Source: Dendrolimus kikuchii
Lineage: Eukaryota > Arthropoda > Insecta > Lepidoptera > Lasiocampidae
Reading direction: 5' to 3'
NCBI GenBank assembly: GCA_019925095.2
Contig: CM034412.1
Location: 11,756,001-11,820,000, forward strand
Length of the DNA: 64,000 bases
How positions within the stretch are numbered: the first letter of the stretch is position 1; each line of letters begins with the position of its first letter. The notes beneath the pieces are model-generated. The model did not search any database, had not been told where the DNA came from, and saw only the letters and a program-made list of their open reading frames with translations. This document shows, piece after piece, positions 1-10,145 of this stretch. Made by a program: the position numbers and the translations under genes.

Positions 1-238
1 AACGTAGCCATAGTAGAAGAATATGGAAAAAAGTCAATGGTACCGATCCAAATGAAGGTGAAAGAAAAAAGGGTAATTGTTGTTTAGCGTTGCTGGGGAG
101 TTTCTGTCGTGTTCGTCCTTAAAACAGTATTTCAAAATCAAATGATGACCACCCTTTTAATCCTGCTCTTTTACGTTTAGGTACATTATTTTAGAACTGA
201 TTGTTAAGTGTCTTATTACTCGATTCTTTCTATTTCAG

Positions 239-1595
239 GAAGGTCCCTACGCCTATTATTTAAAATTGTTCAAAGAAATCAAGAAACTGTACAACAACCC
301 ACCAATATATATAACTGGAAATGGCCTCGCAACTGATGGGAGCATTTTAGATGATGACAGAATAAGCTATACGAATAATATATTGAACGCCGTGTTAGAC
401 GGTATAAGCCAAGGATGCGATGTACGGGGTTATAGTGTCTGGTCGTTATTAGATAGTTTTGAGTGGACGAATGGATATACGTAAGTCTTTTTTATGCCTA
501 GAAATTATTTTAATTTAGTTTGTTGCTAAAATTTACATTTTTATTTTATTTCACTTACACGTGGTCTGATATCAATCTCTATCTATCTATAATATAATAA
601 ATCTGTAGATGCTTGTAGTTTGGACTATGAATTTAATAAAGAGGAAAATATCAGGGGGTCTTTAAATTCAACCTTTAGAATTTTTGTTTATCTGTCCTTC
701 TATCTGTCAGTCCGTCTGTCTGTTCTGTACGTCTGTATGTCTGTTAGAGTATCATATGAAAACTACTGAACCAATTTAAATGAAACTCGATTCTAGAGAT
801 GCCACGAATAGTGGTTTGGCCGAATACCAAATACCATATTTTAAGCCACGCTCTCGGCCGAAGCGCCGAGTATTCGGTTACCGAATATTCGGTGTAAGAT
901 ATCTGCAATTCGCGTGTAGCATTAATTTGTAAAGTATTTTCTTACATTCTCACGAATGACAGGTATACATAAATAAAACTATGTTATAACAGTTTTAAGC
1001 GCGATTTTGAATAATATTTTATTTGATTTCGATATTGTAAACAGTGGCCGAAAGGTAATATTAATATAAAAAATGAATTAAAATCGCATTTAATACTTAA
1101 AACGTTTAACTATCAATTTTTAATGGAAACAATATAATTTTGAGCGAGATGTGCGTTTTTTTTTCACGATTTGGTGTTCGGTATTCGATCGAATACTGAA
1201 TATTTAAAAAATCAGCTAAATAGGCCGAATACCGATTAGTAGCCAAATATTCGTAGCAACTCTACTCGATACAGAGCTAAGTGGCCAGTATCCCGAGTCA
1301 ACATATAAGATAATTTTTATCATATATTATTCCATGTCCATCCATCCATATTTCCATATATATAGGATGACACAGATAATGATAAACTCATTATAATGAT
1401 TTTGTAATACTAATGTTTAACGTGAAAATAATTTTCAGTACAAAGTATGGGCTCTTCCAAATAGACTTTTCAAGTCCAGAAAGAAACCGGGTTCCTAGGA
1501 AGTCAGCATTTATTTATAAGCAAATGTTAAAAACAAGAACTTTGGATTTCAATTACGAACCTGATAATGAATCAGTAGAATCGGAACAACTGTAG
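239..1595 (+). CDS. GH1 beta-glucosidase-like protein, C-terminal exons (partial, nucleophile missing)
   Basis: Two 3' exons of a family 1 glycosyl hydrolase, a family that hydrolyses beta-glucosides and is usually secreted or digestive in insects. Exon 239-480 follows a TTTCAG acceptor and ends at GTAAGT; exon 1439-1595 follows ATTTTCAG and ends at TAG. Frames join at an AC/T split codon. The exons encode NNPPIYIT then GNG, followed by GYSVWSLLDSFEWTNGY and KYGLFQIDF, the standard end of GH1. The FEW glutamate that contacts the sugar is present, but the family's ENG nucleophile is GNG (GGA at 317-319), so retaining catalysis is not expected. The upstream exons lie outside the window; an open frame at 1-72 ending at a GTAATT donor could be the preceding exon, but it shows no GH1 motif. 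It is either an inactive paralogue or a young pseudogene; all frames seen are intact. Confidence 0.88.
555..1335. repeat. Non-LTR-tail-like repeat H, split by a hAT MITE
   Basis: The segments 660-793 and 1265-1335 read as one repeat: a run of TCTGTC-like words, a motif resembling GAAAACTACTGAACCAATTT, then CCGAGTCAACATATAAGATA. Related sequence occurs at 4040-4400 and 4870-5060 in UBLCP1 introns. The style resembles the 3' tails of RTE-like elements, which is inference. It sits in the last intron of the GH1 gene. Confidence 0.45.
794..1264. mobile_element. hAT-type MITE, 471 bp
   Basis: Terminal inverted repeats begin TAGAGATGCCACGAATA on the left and, read in reverse complement, TAGAGTTGCTACGAATA on the right. 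Flanks CTCGATTC (786-793) and CTCGATAC (1265-1272) are an 8-bp target duplication with one mismatch, the hAT hallmark. The interior carries many copies of the word CGAATA or its complement TATTCG and no transposase frame. Confidence 0.85.
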
Positions 1596-1640
1596 TTTAC
1601 TATAATTAATAGTTTATTTTATTATTATTTTTTAAATTTA

Positions 1641-1646
1641 AATAAA
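1641..1646 (+). terminator. Polyadenylation signal of the GH1 gene
   Basis: AATAAA lies 46 bases after the TAG stop of the GH1 gene, in AT-rich DNA. It is the first canonical signal downstream, so it probably defines the 3' end. Confidence 0.55.
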
Positions 1647-2287
1647 ATATTTTAAAATCAACATAAACGAGCTGTTTTCTTTTTCAAATCATCTTCTTTT
1701 ATAAATTTTAATATGGTTCTGCATGATTAGCTAATTTAAAGTACAAGAACGTCCACTTTATCATTTTTATCGTGATATTTTGAAAAATGTAAATAATTTT
1801 AGAAATTAATGTAACATGGCATTGGCCAAATTTATCAACGCATATTTCTTGCATAATCTTATTCATTTGAACAAAATAAATCTGCTTAATAATATTTCCA
1901 ATTATTATTTTAAAAACAACATTTCACGGTCCCGCCAAAAACTTTAAAAAACGTAAAAGTGTAGCCAGGTCAGTGGTGAGCACTTTTAAATAAATAAAAG
2001 TAACTTTTCTCGATCTTGGGCAACATTAGCCTAGGTTCTTCCATTAAAAGTAGGAAGGTCCAAGCTTATATAGCAGTGGAATGTTTACAGTCTAATCAAA
2101 TATATACGTTACACATTTTTGTAAGTACGTGTTTTCAATTAAAAAGCCTTGTAGCCATGACCGTATAATATTCTCTATGACCTGTCCCTCTGTTCAATAA
2201 TCTGTAGTGCTGTCTCTGATTTGCTGTCAATCGGATTTCAGATTTGTTTTGTTTTGAGTATCCCAAAATTAATGTTTTTTCTACAAA
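1647..2287. other. Intergenic DNA between the GH1 gene and UBLCP1
   Basis: AT-rich spacer. The UBLCP1 promoter and 5' UTR must lie in its right part, but I see no clear TATA box, initiator or repeat. Confidence 0.5.
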
Positions 2288-5200
2288 ATGTGCGATTTAA
2301 ATGAAAATCCAATTAAACTAAGTGTTAAATGGAACGGTAAGGAATATGATATTCCAGAGTTTACGTCGTCAGATTCAGTGGCGATGTTGAAAATTGCCAT
2401 CGAAAATGCCACGGGAGTACGACCGGAAAGACAAAAGTTACTCAATGTTAAGTTTCAAGGTATGTATTTCTAATATTTTCAAATAACACAAAATCCTCCA
2501 TAAGATCTCCTTTTCCGCGAAAATAATGTTTTGATAACATTTTAGGGAAACTTATTGTTTTACATAATAAGGTCGAGAGAAAAATGCTTTCGTAGTTACT
2601 GTCTTGTTTACTAACGACGGTATTTATAGCTAATATACAAATCGACAAGGAGAATGTTCTGACAAATACTCGAACAACTAACACATAAAATGTGAAGAAT
2701 CTTTATCATTTAGTGACAATATCAGTCATGGGAGATAACAATTTTATACTTATCATATAGTGCAATTTCTATTTTTAAATATTTTATGTATGAAAGTCTC
2801 AGATGAACAAAATAGGTAGACCAAACTTCTCTCTCAGCTCTCAAAGTGAAGCCAGCTAAAGGAAGTCGATTTTGCAATAAGAAACTCATCACACCGCAGT
2901 GCATTACAAGAACTTAGTATTAAATAATCAGATTAGCATCAAATGATGATGATATAACTTATAATCTTAAACTTTTAGGTAAGGTAGCAACAGATAACTG
3001 TATGCTTTCTGAGTTGAATCTGAAGCCCAATCTCAAAATTATGATGATGGGCTCCCTTGAGGAAGCAATAGAAGGTGCTAGATCAAAGCCCGATGTGGGT
3101 GATGAAGTTGTCAATGACTTGGACATTGAGGAAGAGGAAGTGGATGTGGAAAATCAGGAGGTAATCATTGTTGATACATTACTAGGGCTACATCTAGGGC
3201 CGTCTTAACCATATAAGGCTATAAAGCGCCAGGGTGAGAAGATCAAACTGACCCCCATTTCTTATTGAAAAAAACTTAGTTTTCTTTTAATTTGTTGTGC
3301 TTAAAAAGCAAGCACTATCAAATTAATTTTGGTATCAATGAACAAGCCGAATGTCGAAAAAAATTTGGTGCTGATAGTTTTTATAGGTATAATGAATGTT
3401 TGAGGAAGTAATTTTTAAAACTAACATTACATATGGTAAATGTAGGTACAAGGCAACGGGTTTGCTTCCCCTAGGTCCCGGAGCCTGGGTGCCACATACC
3501 CCTTGCACCCCCAGGCAAGCATGGCCCTGGCTACATTATCAACATGGTTGGGTTATAAATATTTCTATTTTACACAAAATAGTTACATATAATAACTATA
3601 TAATAGTGGTAATATACAAAAGTGATTTTTAATCCTGAAAATATTTTTTTTCCAACAAGTCTAACACCGAATCCAAAAGGGAAAACAAGAGGCATAGGAT
3701 TATGTACATTATTGCTACAATGTAAATCTGTCTATAGTCAAATCTACTCTATCACTTCTGTTAAAAGTGTTGCCACTGTACACAGGAACCAAGTAAATAA
3801 TAAATAAAAACAATTTGGAAAAAGGAATAAGGCTTTACTGATCCCTTACTGACTGCTATCCAGACAGTATACCATAGATAGACATAGGATAATTTTTGTC
3901 CCACATAATGGAGTAGTTTTCTCAAAATATGTACTCAAATTCTAAAATGAAACTGCATAAAAGAATTTTCATAAAATCTATAGTATAATAAATTTCTTGG
4001 GGTGTTCAGTTTATACAATGAATTGAAAAATAAGAATAAATACAGGGAGTAAATTCAGACTAGCAAATTATAAAATTGTAACTTTAAAATATATCTGTCT
4101 ATTAGTGACACATGAAAATTACTAAATATATTTCAATGAAACTAGATAGAGAGCTAGCTTATATCGCAGATCAACACTTAGGATACATTCTATCCTGTTT
4201 TGTTTCTGTCTCTATCTGTCGTCAGTCAGGAACTATAACCAGATGTGATCTTTTCAATTATGTTTTAATATTGGCACATTCTATCTACATGTGTCAACTC
4301 ATATTAGAAAACAATTGCTAAACTTATCCTTTTCAAACGGTACACACTACACATATTGTTTTGTGTCAATGATTTTGGATACTTTTTATCCTGGTAAATG
4401 GTGTCATATATCACAGACAAATGAAATTTTTATGTTGGTGCTGTAGTCTTGTTTTTTGGTGCCAACATCTTGGCAATGCAAAGGAACTTTCACTGGCACT
4501 ACTAGTTCTATATATTTATGCTTTCAATAATGTGGAAAACATAGGACATTTTCATGCTAGAAATGAGGTTTTTCCCTGCAGGAGGAACAAAACCCCATTC
4601 ATAGAAAAGTAAAGTTATATTATGAGTTATTTTAATTTCAGGTTTACTTAGCTAAAATTAATAAAAGAGTGAAGAATTATAAGATTAACATACTAAACGA
4701 ACCCCGTCCAGGAAAGAAACTGCTAGTATTAGATATAGACTACACACTGTTTGATCATAGATCTGTTGCAGAAACAGGTAAGTTACTATGGTAAAGTCTC
4801 CCTCTTTTTCTTATTCAAAGGCTTATGGCTATAAGCTTGAGGAGTAGAGTTTGTACAATAAATATAAAAATAGAGAAAATATCTAGGGCCAGTTTGGACC
4901 AGCATATTCTGAAAATGTAAATCTTGACATTTTTGTCTCTTGGTTTTATGAGTGTCATGCGAAAACTGAACGGTCTTAAATAAAACTTGACACACATCTA
5001 GCTTGTCCCGGGTCCACACTTAGATACTTTTTATTCTGATAATTGATGTCACTTCTGTGGGATAAACTAAGAATGATTATGGCGCTGCTGTTGAGTTGTT
5101 TTGGTGGCACTGCACTTGTGTACATTTCACTGACAAATGTGGTTGTCATGTCAATGCGAACAGCATTTCACTGCCACAGGCTAATTTAGTGTACAATAAT

Positions 5201-8200
5201 TTTTGTTATAACCATGACATCTTCATTAAAATTCACTGAATGTTTTTGAAGCCTTCATTGTAAAGTGGATTAATTGACCCACTTATACCCAAGAGGTGGT
5301 AAAAGTAGCAGAGGCAAGCTGAGCAAGCAATTGGGAAGACAACCCCAGGCTGACTGCTGGACCACTGGCAATGTGCTGCCCTCGACAGGCAGCACTAACA
5401 TGAGCTGGAAGTTGCTGTTACCAGGAGCCACTCTGAGGGGAGAGATATTATATAGAGGGAAATATTGAAAAAAAGATCTAACCTAAGATTTAAGGCATAC
5501 AGCCTTAAATTTGAGATTAGATGTTATTAGTATCTATTATATTATTGTGAAATCATGGATACTTTAGTATTTTCTTAAGTTTTCACAACTTTTATTCTAT
5601 ACATATATTTATATAACTATTTATTAGGGCTAGGTAGCTAAAAGTTTCTTACGCCTCTTCTTCCCTTCATGCCACAACATGTTGAGAAAGGGTGTAGAGA
5701 AGATTATTTCGAATTCAATAATTAGATTGATAAGTAGCCATAGTGTAATGGCTAGTGTACGGGGTCCCAAGCTCAAAGGGCGCATATTGTTACAATTACC
5801 ACGTGCTAACTGAGGTAAAGGAAAACATCGTAATGAAACCTGCACATCGATAATAACCTATGTGTCAGGACAAGCGTGACAAGTATACTATCCGTTCCCC
5901 AATAGTGGGAGGCACGACATCAGCATTGGGATGTTTATGGGCTGCTATTATTAATTAGAATGAACAAGTTTGCGATAGGCTAAGTAATAACTTTTAACAA
6001 TTCTCATTGACCCTTGACATCTTTGTCTTCCTTCATCACGACAACCGAAAAGTGGCGAAACGTCGAAATAGGTATCAAATAAAATGCCGTACTTAAAACC
6101 GTAAACACGTAGTTTTAATCACAGACATTTTCTACAGCCAGGTGTTAGGCTATTTACCCGTTTGGATGGCTACCACCCCTGGTCTAGAGTATGCCGCCGT
6201 AGCAACCTTCAGTTGTGTTCCAGCATTAGTGGCCAGGCTCCAGTCTCTCTGTAGTGAGCAGCAGCGCATTTGTAACGCCTTTGCAAATGTCCATAGGCGA
6301 TGGTAACCGATTTCCATCAGGTGGGCCGTCTGCCTGTCTGCTGAATTCATGCAATGAAAAAAGAGATTTTGACTATGAAGTACAATTTTCCAGGCTATGA
6401 GCTGATGCGGCCGTTTCTCCATGAGTTTCTAACATCGGCATATGAAGACTATGATATAGTTATTTGGTCAGCGACAGGAATGAAGTGGATTGAAGAGAAG
6501 ATGAGGCTCCTTGGGGTTTCCACGCATCAGGATTACAAGATCATGTTCTATCTGGACTATTTGGCCATGATTACTGTTCATACGGCGAAATATGGAACTA
6601 TTGATGTAAGTTGTATAACCTGTGTGCAGAAGTTTTGCCGATAGCCTCATGATTTCACGCGTCGATGGTCAGCAGGGTTGACAAAAAAAGGCTACAGAAA
6701 TAGTTGTTGCAATAAATTTGTTATTTTAATTTATTATTGTATATACCTTACACAGTGCCGTAAATAGCCTTTTATGCGCTCTATGCGAGCTTCTATAACT
6801 GCGCCCCTGTTTTTTTTTGATATTATAGGTACCCTAACTAGAGCAATGCTATATATAGACCTACATTATTTCATTAAGGTGGACCAATTATCTAATATTT
6901 TGGTAGAAAAATCAATTATTTTTAAAGAAAGAACAAAAAAATGAGCGCGACGTTTTGTCTAATTTAACAGAGGTTTTTGATGATACTGGCATGTAGGTAC
7001 GTATGTGTTGGAATCGAGCACTAGGGGCGCAGTGGGTACTTATCAGGAGCAAACCGCAAAAATAATAGCCCTGCCTGGTCTGGCCATTCTTGCGCCCCCC
7101 AGAGTCTACGCCCTGTGCCCGGCCACCGCTGGCACCGCTCTATTTACGGCACTGACTTTACATACATATATACAATAATAATAAGTAGTCATCGGTAAAC
7201 CTTCTGCGTGCGGCTTATTTTACATTTAATTTGATTCTGCATAATAATGTGGAAGGAGAATACTGTCATTATAAGAGGCCATCCACAAATTACGTCACGT
7301 CCTAAGGGGCGGGGAGGGGGTCGACGAAGTGTGACATTGTGTGACAAGGGGTGGGAAGGGTCCTAAATTTCGTTACGTCACAAGTTTTAAAAGACGAAAC
7401 TTGAACTATCAATGAAAAACTTCAAAATATTTCCAACTCATATTATGAGCATAGTGTTTAAATGATTTAAATGGAAATAAAACTAATTACGGAAATGCTG
7501 TTTTAGTTTAATCATTTCTTGATGTAAAATTGCAAAATATGTAATGTCACTCTCGGGAGGGAGGAGTCTCAAGAATGTGACCAGCTGTGATGAGGACGAG
7601 GGAGGGGTCAAAAATCATGAAATTCGTGTGATGTATGACCTCTAATTCCTCTTTCACTTTTTGGCCTTTTATTATTTAAGACATATTTTTTATTCTAAAT
7701 CCATCTAAAATTGAAAAGAAGCATTAAAATTTAAATTTTGATTTTTCCTAAATTTCCTGTACGTATGTCTATTTAAAAAAAACGTGTTAACAAATGAAAC
7801 ATTGCTTTAGATAATTTGATAAATTAAGGCAATGGGTTTTGAATACTTGAAAATATGAATAAATCTATTAAAAAGTCAACTCTTTCGCATAGTTTGCCCT
7901 TTCAAATTTCTTCACAGAAATTGATTCTTTCAAAGTACATTACATATGTACTTTGTAAGTACACATACATTTTCAAAATTCGTCGATTCGATTCCTGACT
8001 ACGAAAATTGATCTAATTATATCGATTTAGTTTTCATCGAAATCGGCCCGAGACTAGAGTTGCCAACTGTTTTTGAGAAAAATAACGTATTACATTTCTT
8101 ATGTAGGGAAAAAATAAAGTATTCGGGAATTAAAAAAAAGTATTTTTCTAAAATTTTATTTATTTCTTTTCTTGGACACAATATTTTTGTGTGCTTCTAG

Positions 8201-8950
8201 CACACACTGACAACTTTTCATTATCCTTAAATTTTTGGATCTTTACATCCCCAATTTAAATTTAAATAAACAAACATTTTTTTTATATTTTAGATTCATT
8301 ACTGAATAAATAAACTCTTTCAGTGAAAGCAGGATCGATAATAGTTCAGTAATTATCCATATAAGTGTTTCATCAGAGTATAGATTGGAAATAGAGTATT
8401 TTCACATATTTTATGTTTATGCAAAAGTATAAAGTATATTTACCAAAAATAAAGTAGGATACGTTATTATAAAGTATGGTTGGCAACCCTACCCGAGACT
8501 CCTTTGATTATTTTGTGCTATATGTTAAGTTTTGGATTTTGCCTGAGGCGCCCACCTGAAATATTCTATATTTCATCAAAATGTGTAGCTTATTTTTATG
8601 GTTGATGTTTATTGTTGCAGGTAAAACCCTTAGGCGTAATATGGGGGAAATACCCGCAGTATAGTTCGAAAAATACAATAATGTTTGACGATATCCGTCG
8701 AAACTTTATAATGAACCCAAAGAGCGGTTTAAAAATACGACCATTTAGGCAAGCACATTTAAATAGAGACCGCGACAGGGAATTACTATATCTATCGACA
8801 TATTTAAAGGATATAGCTCAATATTGTGATGATTTTGATGTTTTAAATCACAAGAAATGGGAGAAATATAAGCCGGACAAGAATAAAACTCAACATGCGG
8901 GTAGTAAGAGAAAAGCTGAGGACAGTGCGCCGTCTACACCGAGAGAATGA
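2288..8950 (+). CDS. UBLCP1: Ubiquitin-like domain-containing CTD phosphatase 1 (UBLCP1), five exons
   Basis: A Mg-dependent HAD/FCP1-type serine phosphatase; the family docks on the proteasome through its ubiquitin-like domain and dephosphorylates nuclear 26S proteasome. Exons are 2288-2459, 2979-3160, 4642-4777, 6394-6605 and 8621-8950, all with GT-AG borders; they sum to 1032 bp, 343 aa plus stop. Residues 1-85 form the UBL ([27 protein letters not shown]). Catalytic motif DxDxT is [13 protein letters not shown] around residue 145; WSAT and MFDDI are motifs II and III. The block [10 protein letters not shown], then [15 protein letters not shown], matches the family C-terminus. The start fits because the UBL begins at once. 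It is about 25 residues longer than the human protein, with a Lys-rich tail ending SAPSTPRE. It appears fully functional. Confidence 0.96.
2805..2940. repeat. Interspersed repeat G in UBLCP1 intron 1
   Basis: Contains AATAGGTAGACCAAAC, GCTAAAGGAAG and ACAAGAACTTAGTATTAAAT. The same words in the same order recur at 43610-43735, so this is a dispersed repeat rather than intronic regulatory DNA. Confidence 0.6.
3195..3529. mobile_element. hAT-type MITE in UBLCP1 intron 2, 335 bp
   Basis: Ends are TAGGGCCGTCTTAAC on the left and ATGGCCCTG on the right, an imperfect terminal inverted repeat. Flanks GCTACATC (3187-3194) and GCTACATT (3530-3537) form an 8-bp duplication with one mismatch. There is no transposase frame. 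Confidence 0.65.
4040..4400. repeat. Repeat H copy in UBLCP1 intron 2
   Basis: Shares a pattern with 4870-5060: ATATCT, a text like CATGAAAATTACT, then CACTTAGGATACATTCTATCCTG. It probably belongs to the same tail-type repeat as 555-1335. Diverged, so the boundaries are approximate. Confidence 0.4.
4870..5060. repeat. Repeat H copy in UBLCP1 intron 3
   Basis: A direct-orientation relative of 4040-4400, with CATGCGAAAACTGAAC, CTAGCTTGTCCCGGGTCC, then CACTTAGATACTTTTTATTCTG. Boundaries are approximate. Confidence 0.4.
5735..5830 (+). repeat. tRNA-derived SINE head fragment
   Basis: The segment CATAGTGTAATGGCTAGTGT, then CGGGGTCCCAAGCTCAAAGG, resembles the tRNA-like head of arthropod SINEs: an A-box-like GGCTAGTG and a decayed B-box. 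It does not fold as a real tRNA gene. The following 5830-6120 carries GTGGCGAAACGTCGAAATAG, similar to repeat C at 14100-14260 and 47480-47660. Confidence 0.4.
6124..6359 (-). repeat. Repeat A copy 1, next to the UBLCP1 exon 4 acceptor
   Basis: Read on the minus strand it starts TGCATGAATTCAGCAGACAG and continues with GGTTACCATCGCCTATGGAC, as in about eleven other copies in this window. Its end lies only 34 bp before the AG of the intron 3 acceptor (6392-6393), so it supplies part of the branch-site region. Confidence 0.8.
6619..7213. mobile_element. TIR element in UBLCP1 intron 4, carrying a nested hAT MITE
   Basis: Left end GTGCAGAAGTTTTGCCGAT starts 14-18 bp after the exon 4 donor. The right end (7187-7213), in reverse complement, reads GCACGCAGAAGGTTTACCGA. 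The same terminal word, GCGCAGAAGATTTGCCGAT, occurs at 18942-18960, so this is a family. The hAT MITE 6753-7154 lies inside it. Confidence 0.6.
6753..7154. mobile_element. hAT-type MITE, 402 bp, nested
   Basis: Begins CAGTGCCGTAAATAG and ends CTATTTACGGCACTG, a 15-bp perfect terminal inverted repeat of the CAGTG hAT type. Flanks ACCTTACA (6745-6752) and ACTTTACA (7155-7162) make an 8-bp duplication with one mismatch. Confidence 0.9.
7274..7643. mobile_element. TIR MITE in UBLCP1 intron 4 (GAGGTCATCCA family)
   Basis: Starts AGAGGCCATCCACAAATTAC, ends ATGTATGACCTCT, and holds a G-rich block with GTCGACGAAGTGTGACA. A second copy in opposite orientation lies at 60403-60781. The superfamily is undetermined because the target duplication is short or unclear. 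Confidence 0.7.
8055..8491. mobile_element. hAT-type MITE in UBLCP1 intron 4, 437 bp
   Basis: Ends are TAGAGTTGCCAAC and GTTGGCAACCCTA, a 13-bp inverted repeat with one mismatch. The 8-bp duplication CCCGAGAC is perfect at 8047-8054 and 8492-8499. The interior is AT-rich without a coding frame. Confidence 0.92.
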
Positions 8951-9041
8951 CATTAAAGGTTTCTTTCATTACGTTGGCAACATTGATGCGAGTTCGGGAT
9001 ATGGTATTGTTAAATATTTTGTCTATGGGTGCTTGCTTGAC

Positions 9042-9521
9042 TATATCGAGCCTGTTATAGAAGAATGTCGTAAGCGACATAATTATATAACATTTTAAAG
9101 GAGAGCTACATTACCAATGATTTTTTTAATAGATTACTTATAAATCTGCGTTTTTTAGTAATTGCATAATTTTGCGATCATCGTACATATGAGCCTTAGG
9201 ATGTTTGTATTACTATCTAAATTATTCAGTCAAGTTTTTATTCAAAATATGTTTTATTGGAGAACACTTTTTGAAGGTTATACATATAAGTTAAAATTTT
9301 AATTTACTTCCTATTCTATGTTCACCGCTTCGCAATGTGTTATTGCTGTTAAGGAGAAGAAGCGGCAAGAAACTCCCCAGCAATATGTTTAGCTAAAAAT
9401 TGTTTCTTATATTTCTTATTCAATTTATATCTCCAGCTGTTTATTTATAAGTTTTATACAGAATTTTAGTGAAATACGTAAATGTGTCGCTTATGATATT
9501 TTGCATAACAGGCTCGATATA
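9042..9521. mobile_element. TIR MITE (TATATCGAGCC family), 480 bp, just after UBLCP1
   Basis: The left end TATATCGAGCCTGTTAT, then GTCGTAAGCGACA, is mirrored at 9480-9521. A second, shorter member with the same ends lies at 11855-12059. This one begins 92 bp after the UBLCP1 stop, so it probably forms part of that 3' UTR. Confidence 0.75.
9325..9390. repeat. Short dispersed motif, GCTTCGCA to GAAGAAGCGGC
   Basis: CACCGCTTCGCAATGTGTTA, then GAGAAGAAGCGGCAAGAAAC, recurs in reverse complement at 54195-54262 and partly at 88-110. A small dispersed repeat of unknown class, here within the MITE 9042-9521. Confidence 0.45.
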
Positions 9522-10145
9522 CATAAAATGTTTTGGGGGAATCTTGATCAAATATCAGGGCTTGGAAACCAGTAAAAGAAAGCGAACCGGTTATAGTCTA
9601 AGTATATAACAGCTTTTCTTTTCGGTTTTCTTCTAAGTTTAATCTTAATTAAATGGTTTTTAGCAACAGACGTTAAATAGGTTTCATTGAATGAACCAAT
9701 TTTTATGGTTGTTAGAACATTTTGTTAAAAATCTTTGCCAGGTGTTCCTTTTCCATCAAGTGGGCCGTCTGCCTGTCTGCTGATCTCCTGCAATAAAAAA
9801 AATAAACAAAAATCAACCGTTTCCTTTCATTTGATGTTACATCCATCGCAGAATTTGATTCTCACAAGCACAATATAAGTCAGTGTAATAAATAAATACA
9901 GTATGTGTTTTTTTTTTCTAAATCAGCCAATTTGATGCCGGGGTATATATAATTTTTCAAAAATTTAATGATGCAAGCTTTTACTAAAATTGACCCCGTG
10001 ACTTTTTTAAGGTTTCTTGCTGTATCTTATAGTTTGGATTTGGTTATATAGGCCCACTTGAAAAAAACATGTATATAATAGATTCATAACTATTATGTTA
10101 TAAACCCACTCTGTTTTGCAAGCACATATAGGCAAAATGCACCTG
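9522..10145. other. Spacer with a short repeat A fragment
   Basis: Contains repeat A terminal sequence at 9732-9790 (TCCATCAAGTGGGCCGTCTG, ending TCTCCTGCAATAAAAAA). Otherwise AT-rich, without a supported gene. Confidence 0.6.

Noticed and set aside
1..72. Upstream GH1 exon ending at GTAATT (frame fits phase 0)
   Set aside because: The translated residues show no GH1 motif before the conserved NNPPIYIT block, so it is mentioned only as a possibility.
5738..5812. tRNA gene
   Set aside because: Only an A-box-like word and a decayed B-box; no acceptor or anticodon stems can be drawn. Better read as a SINE head.
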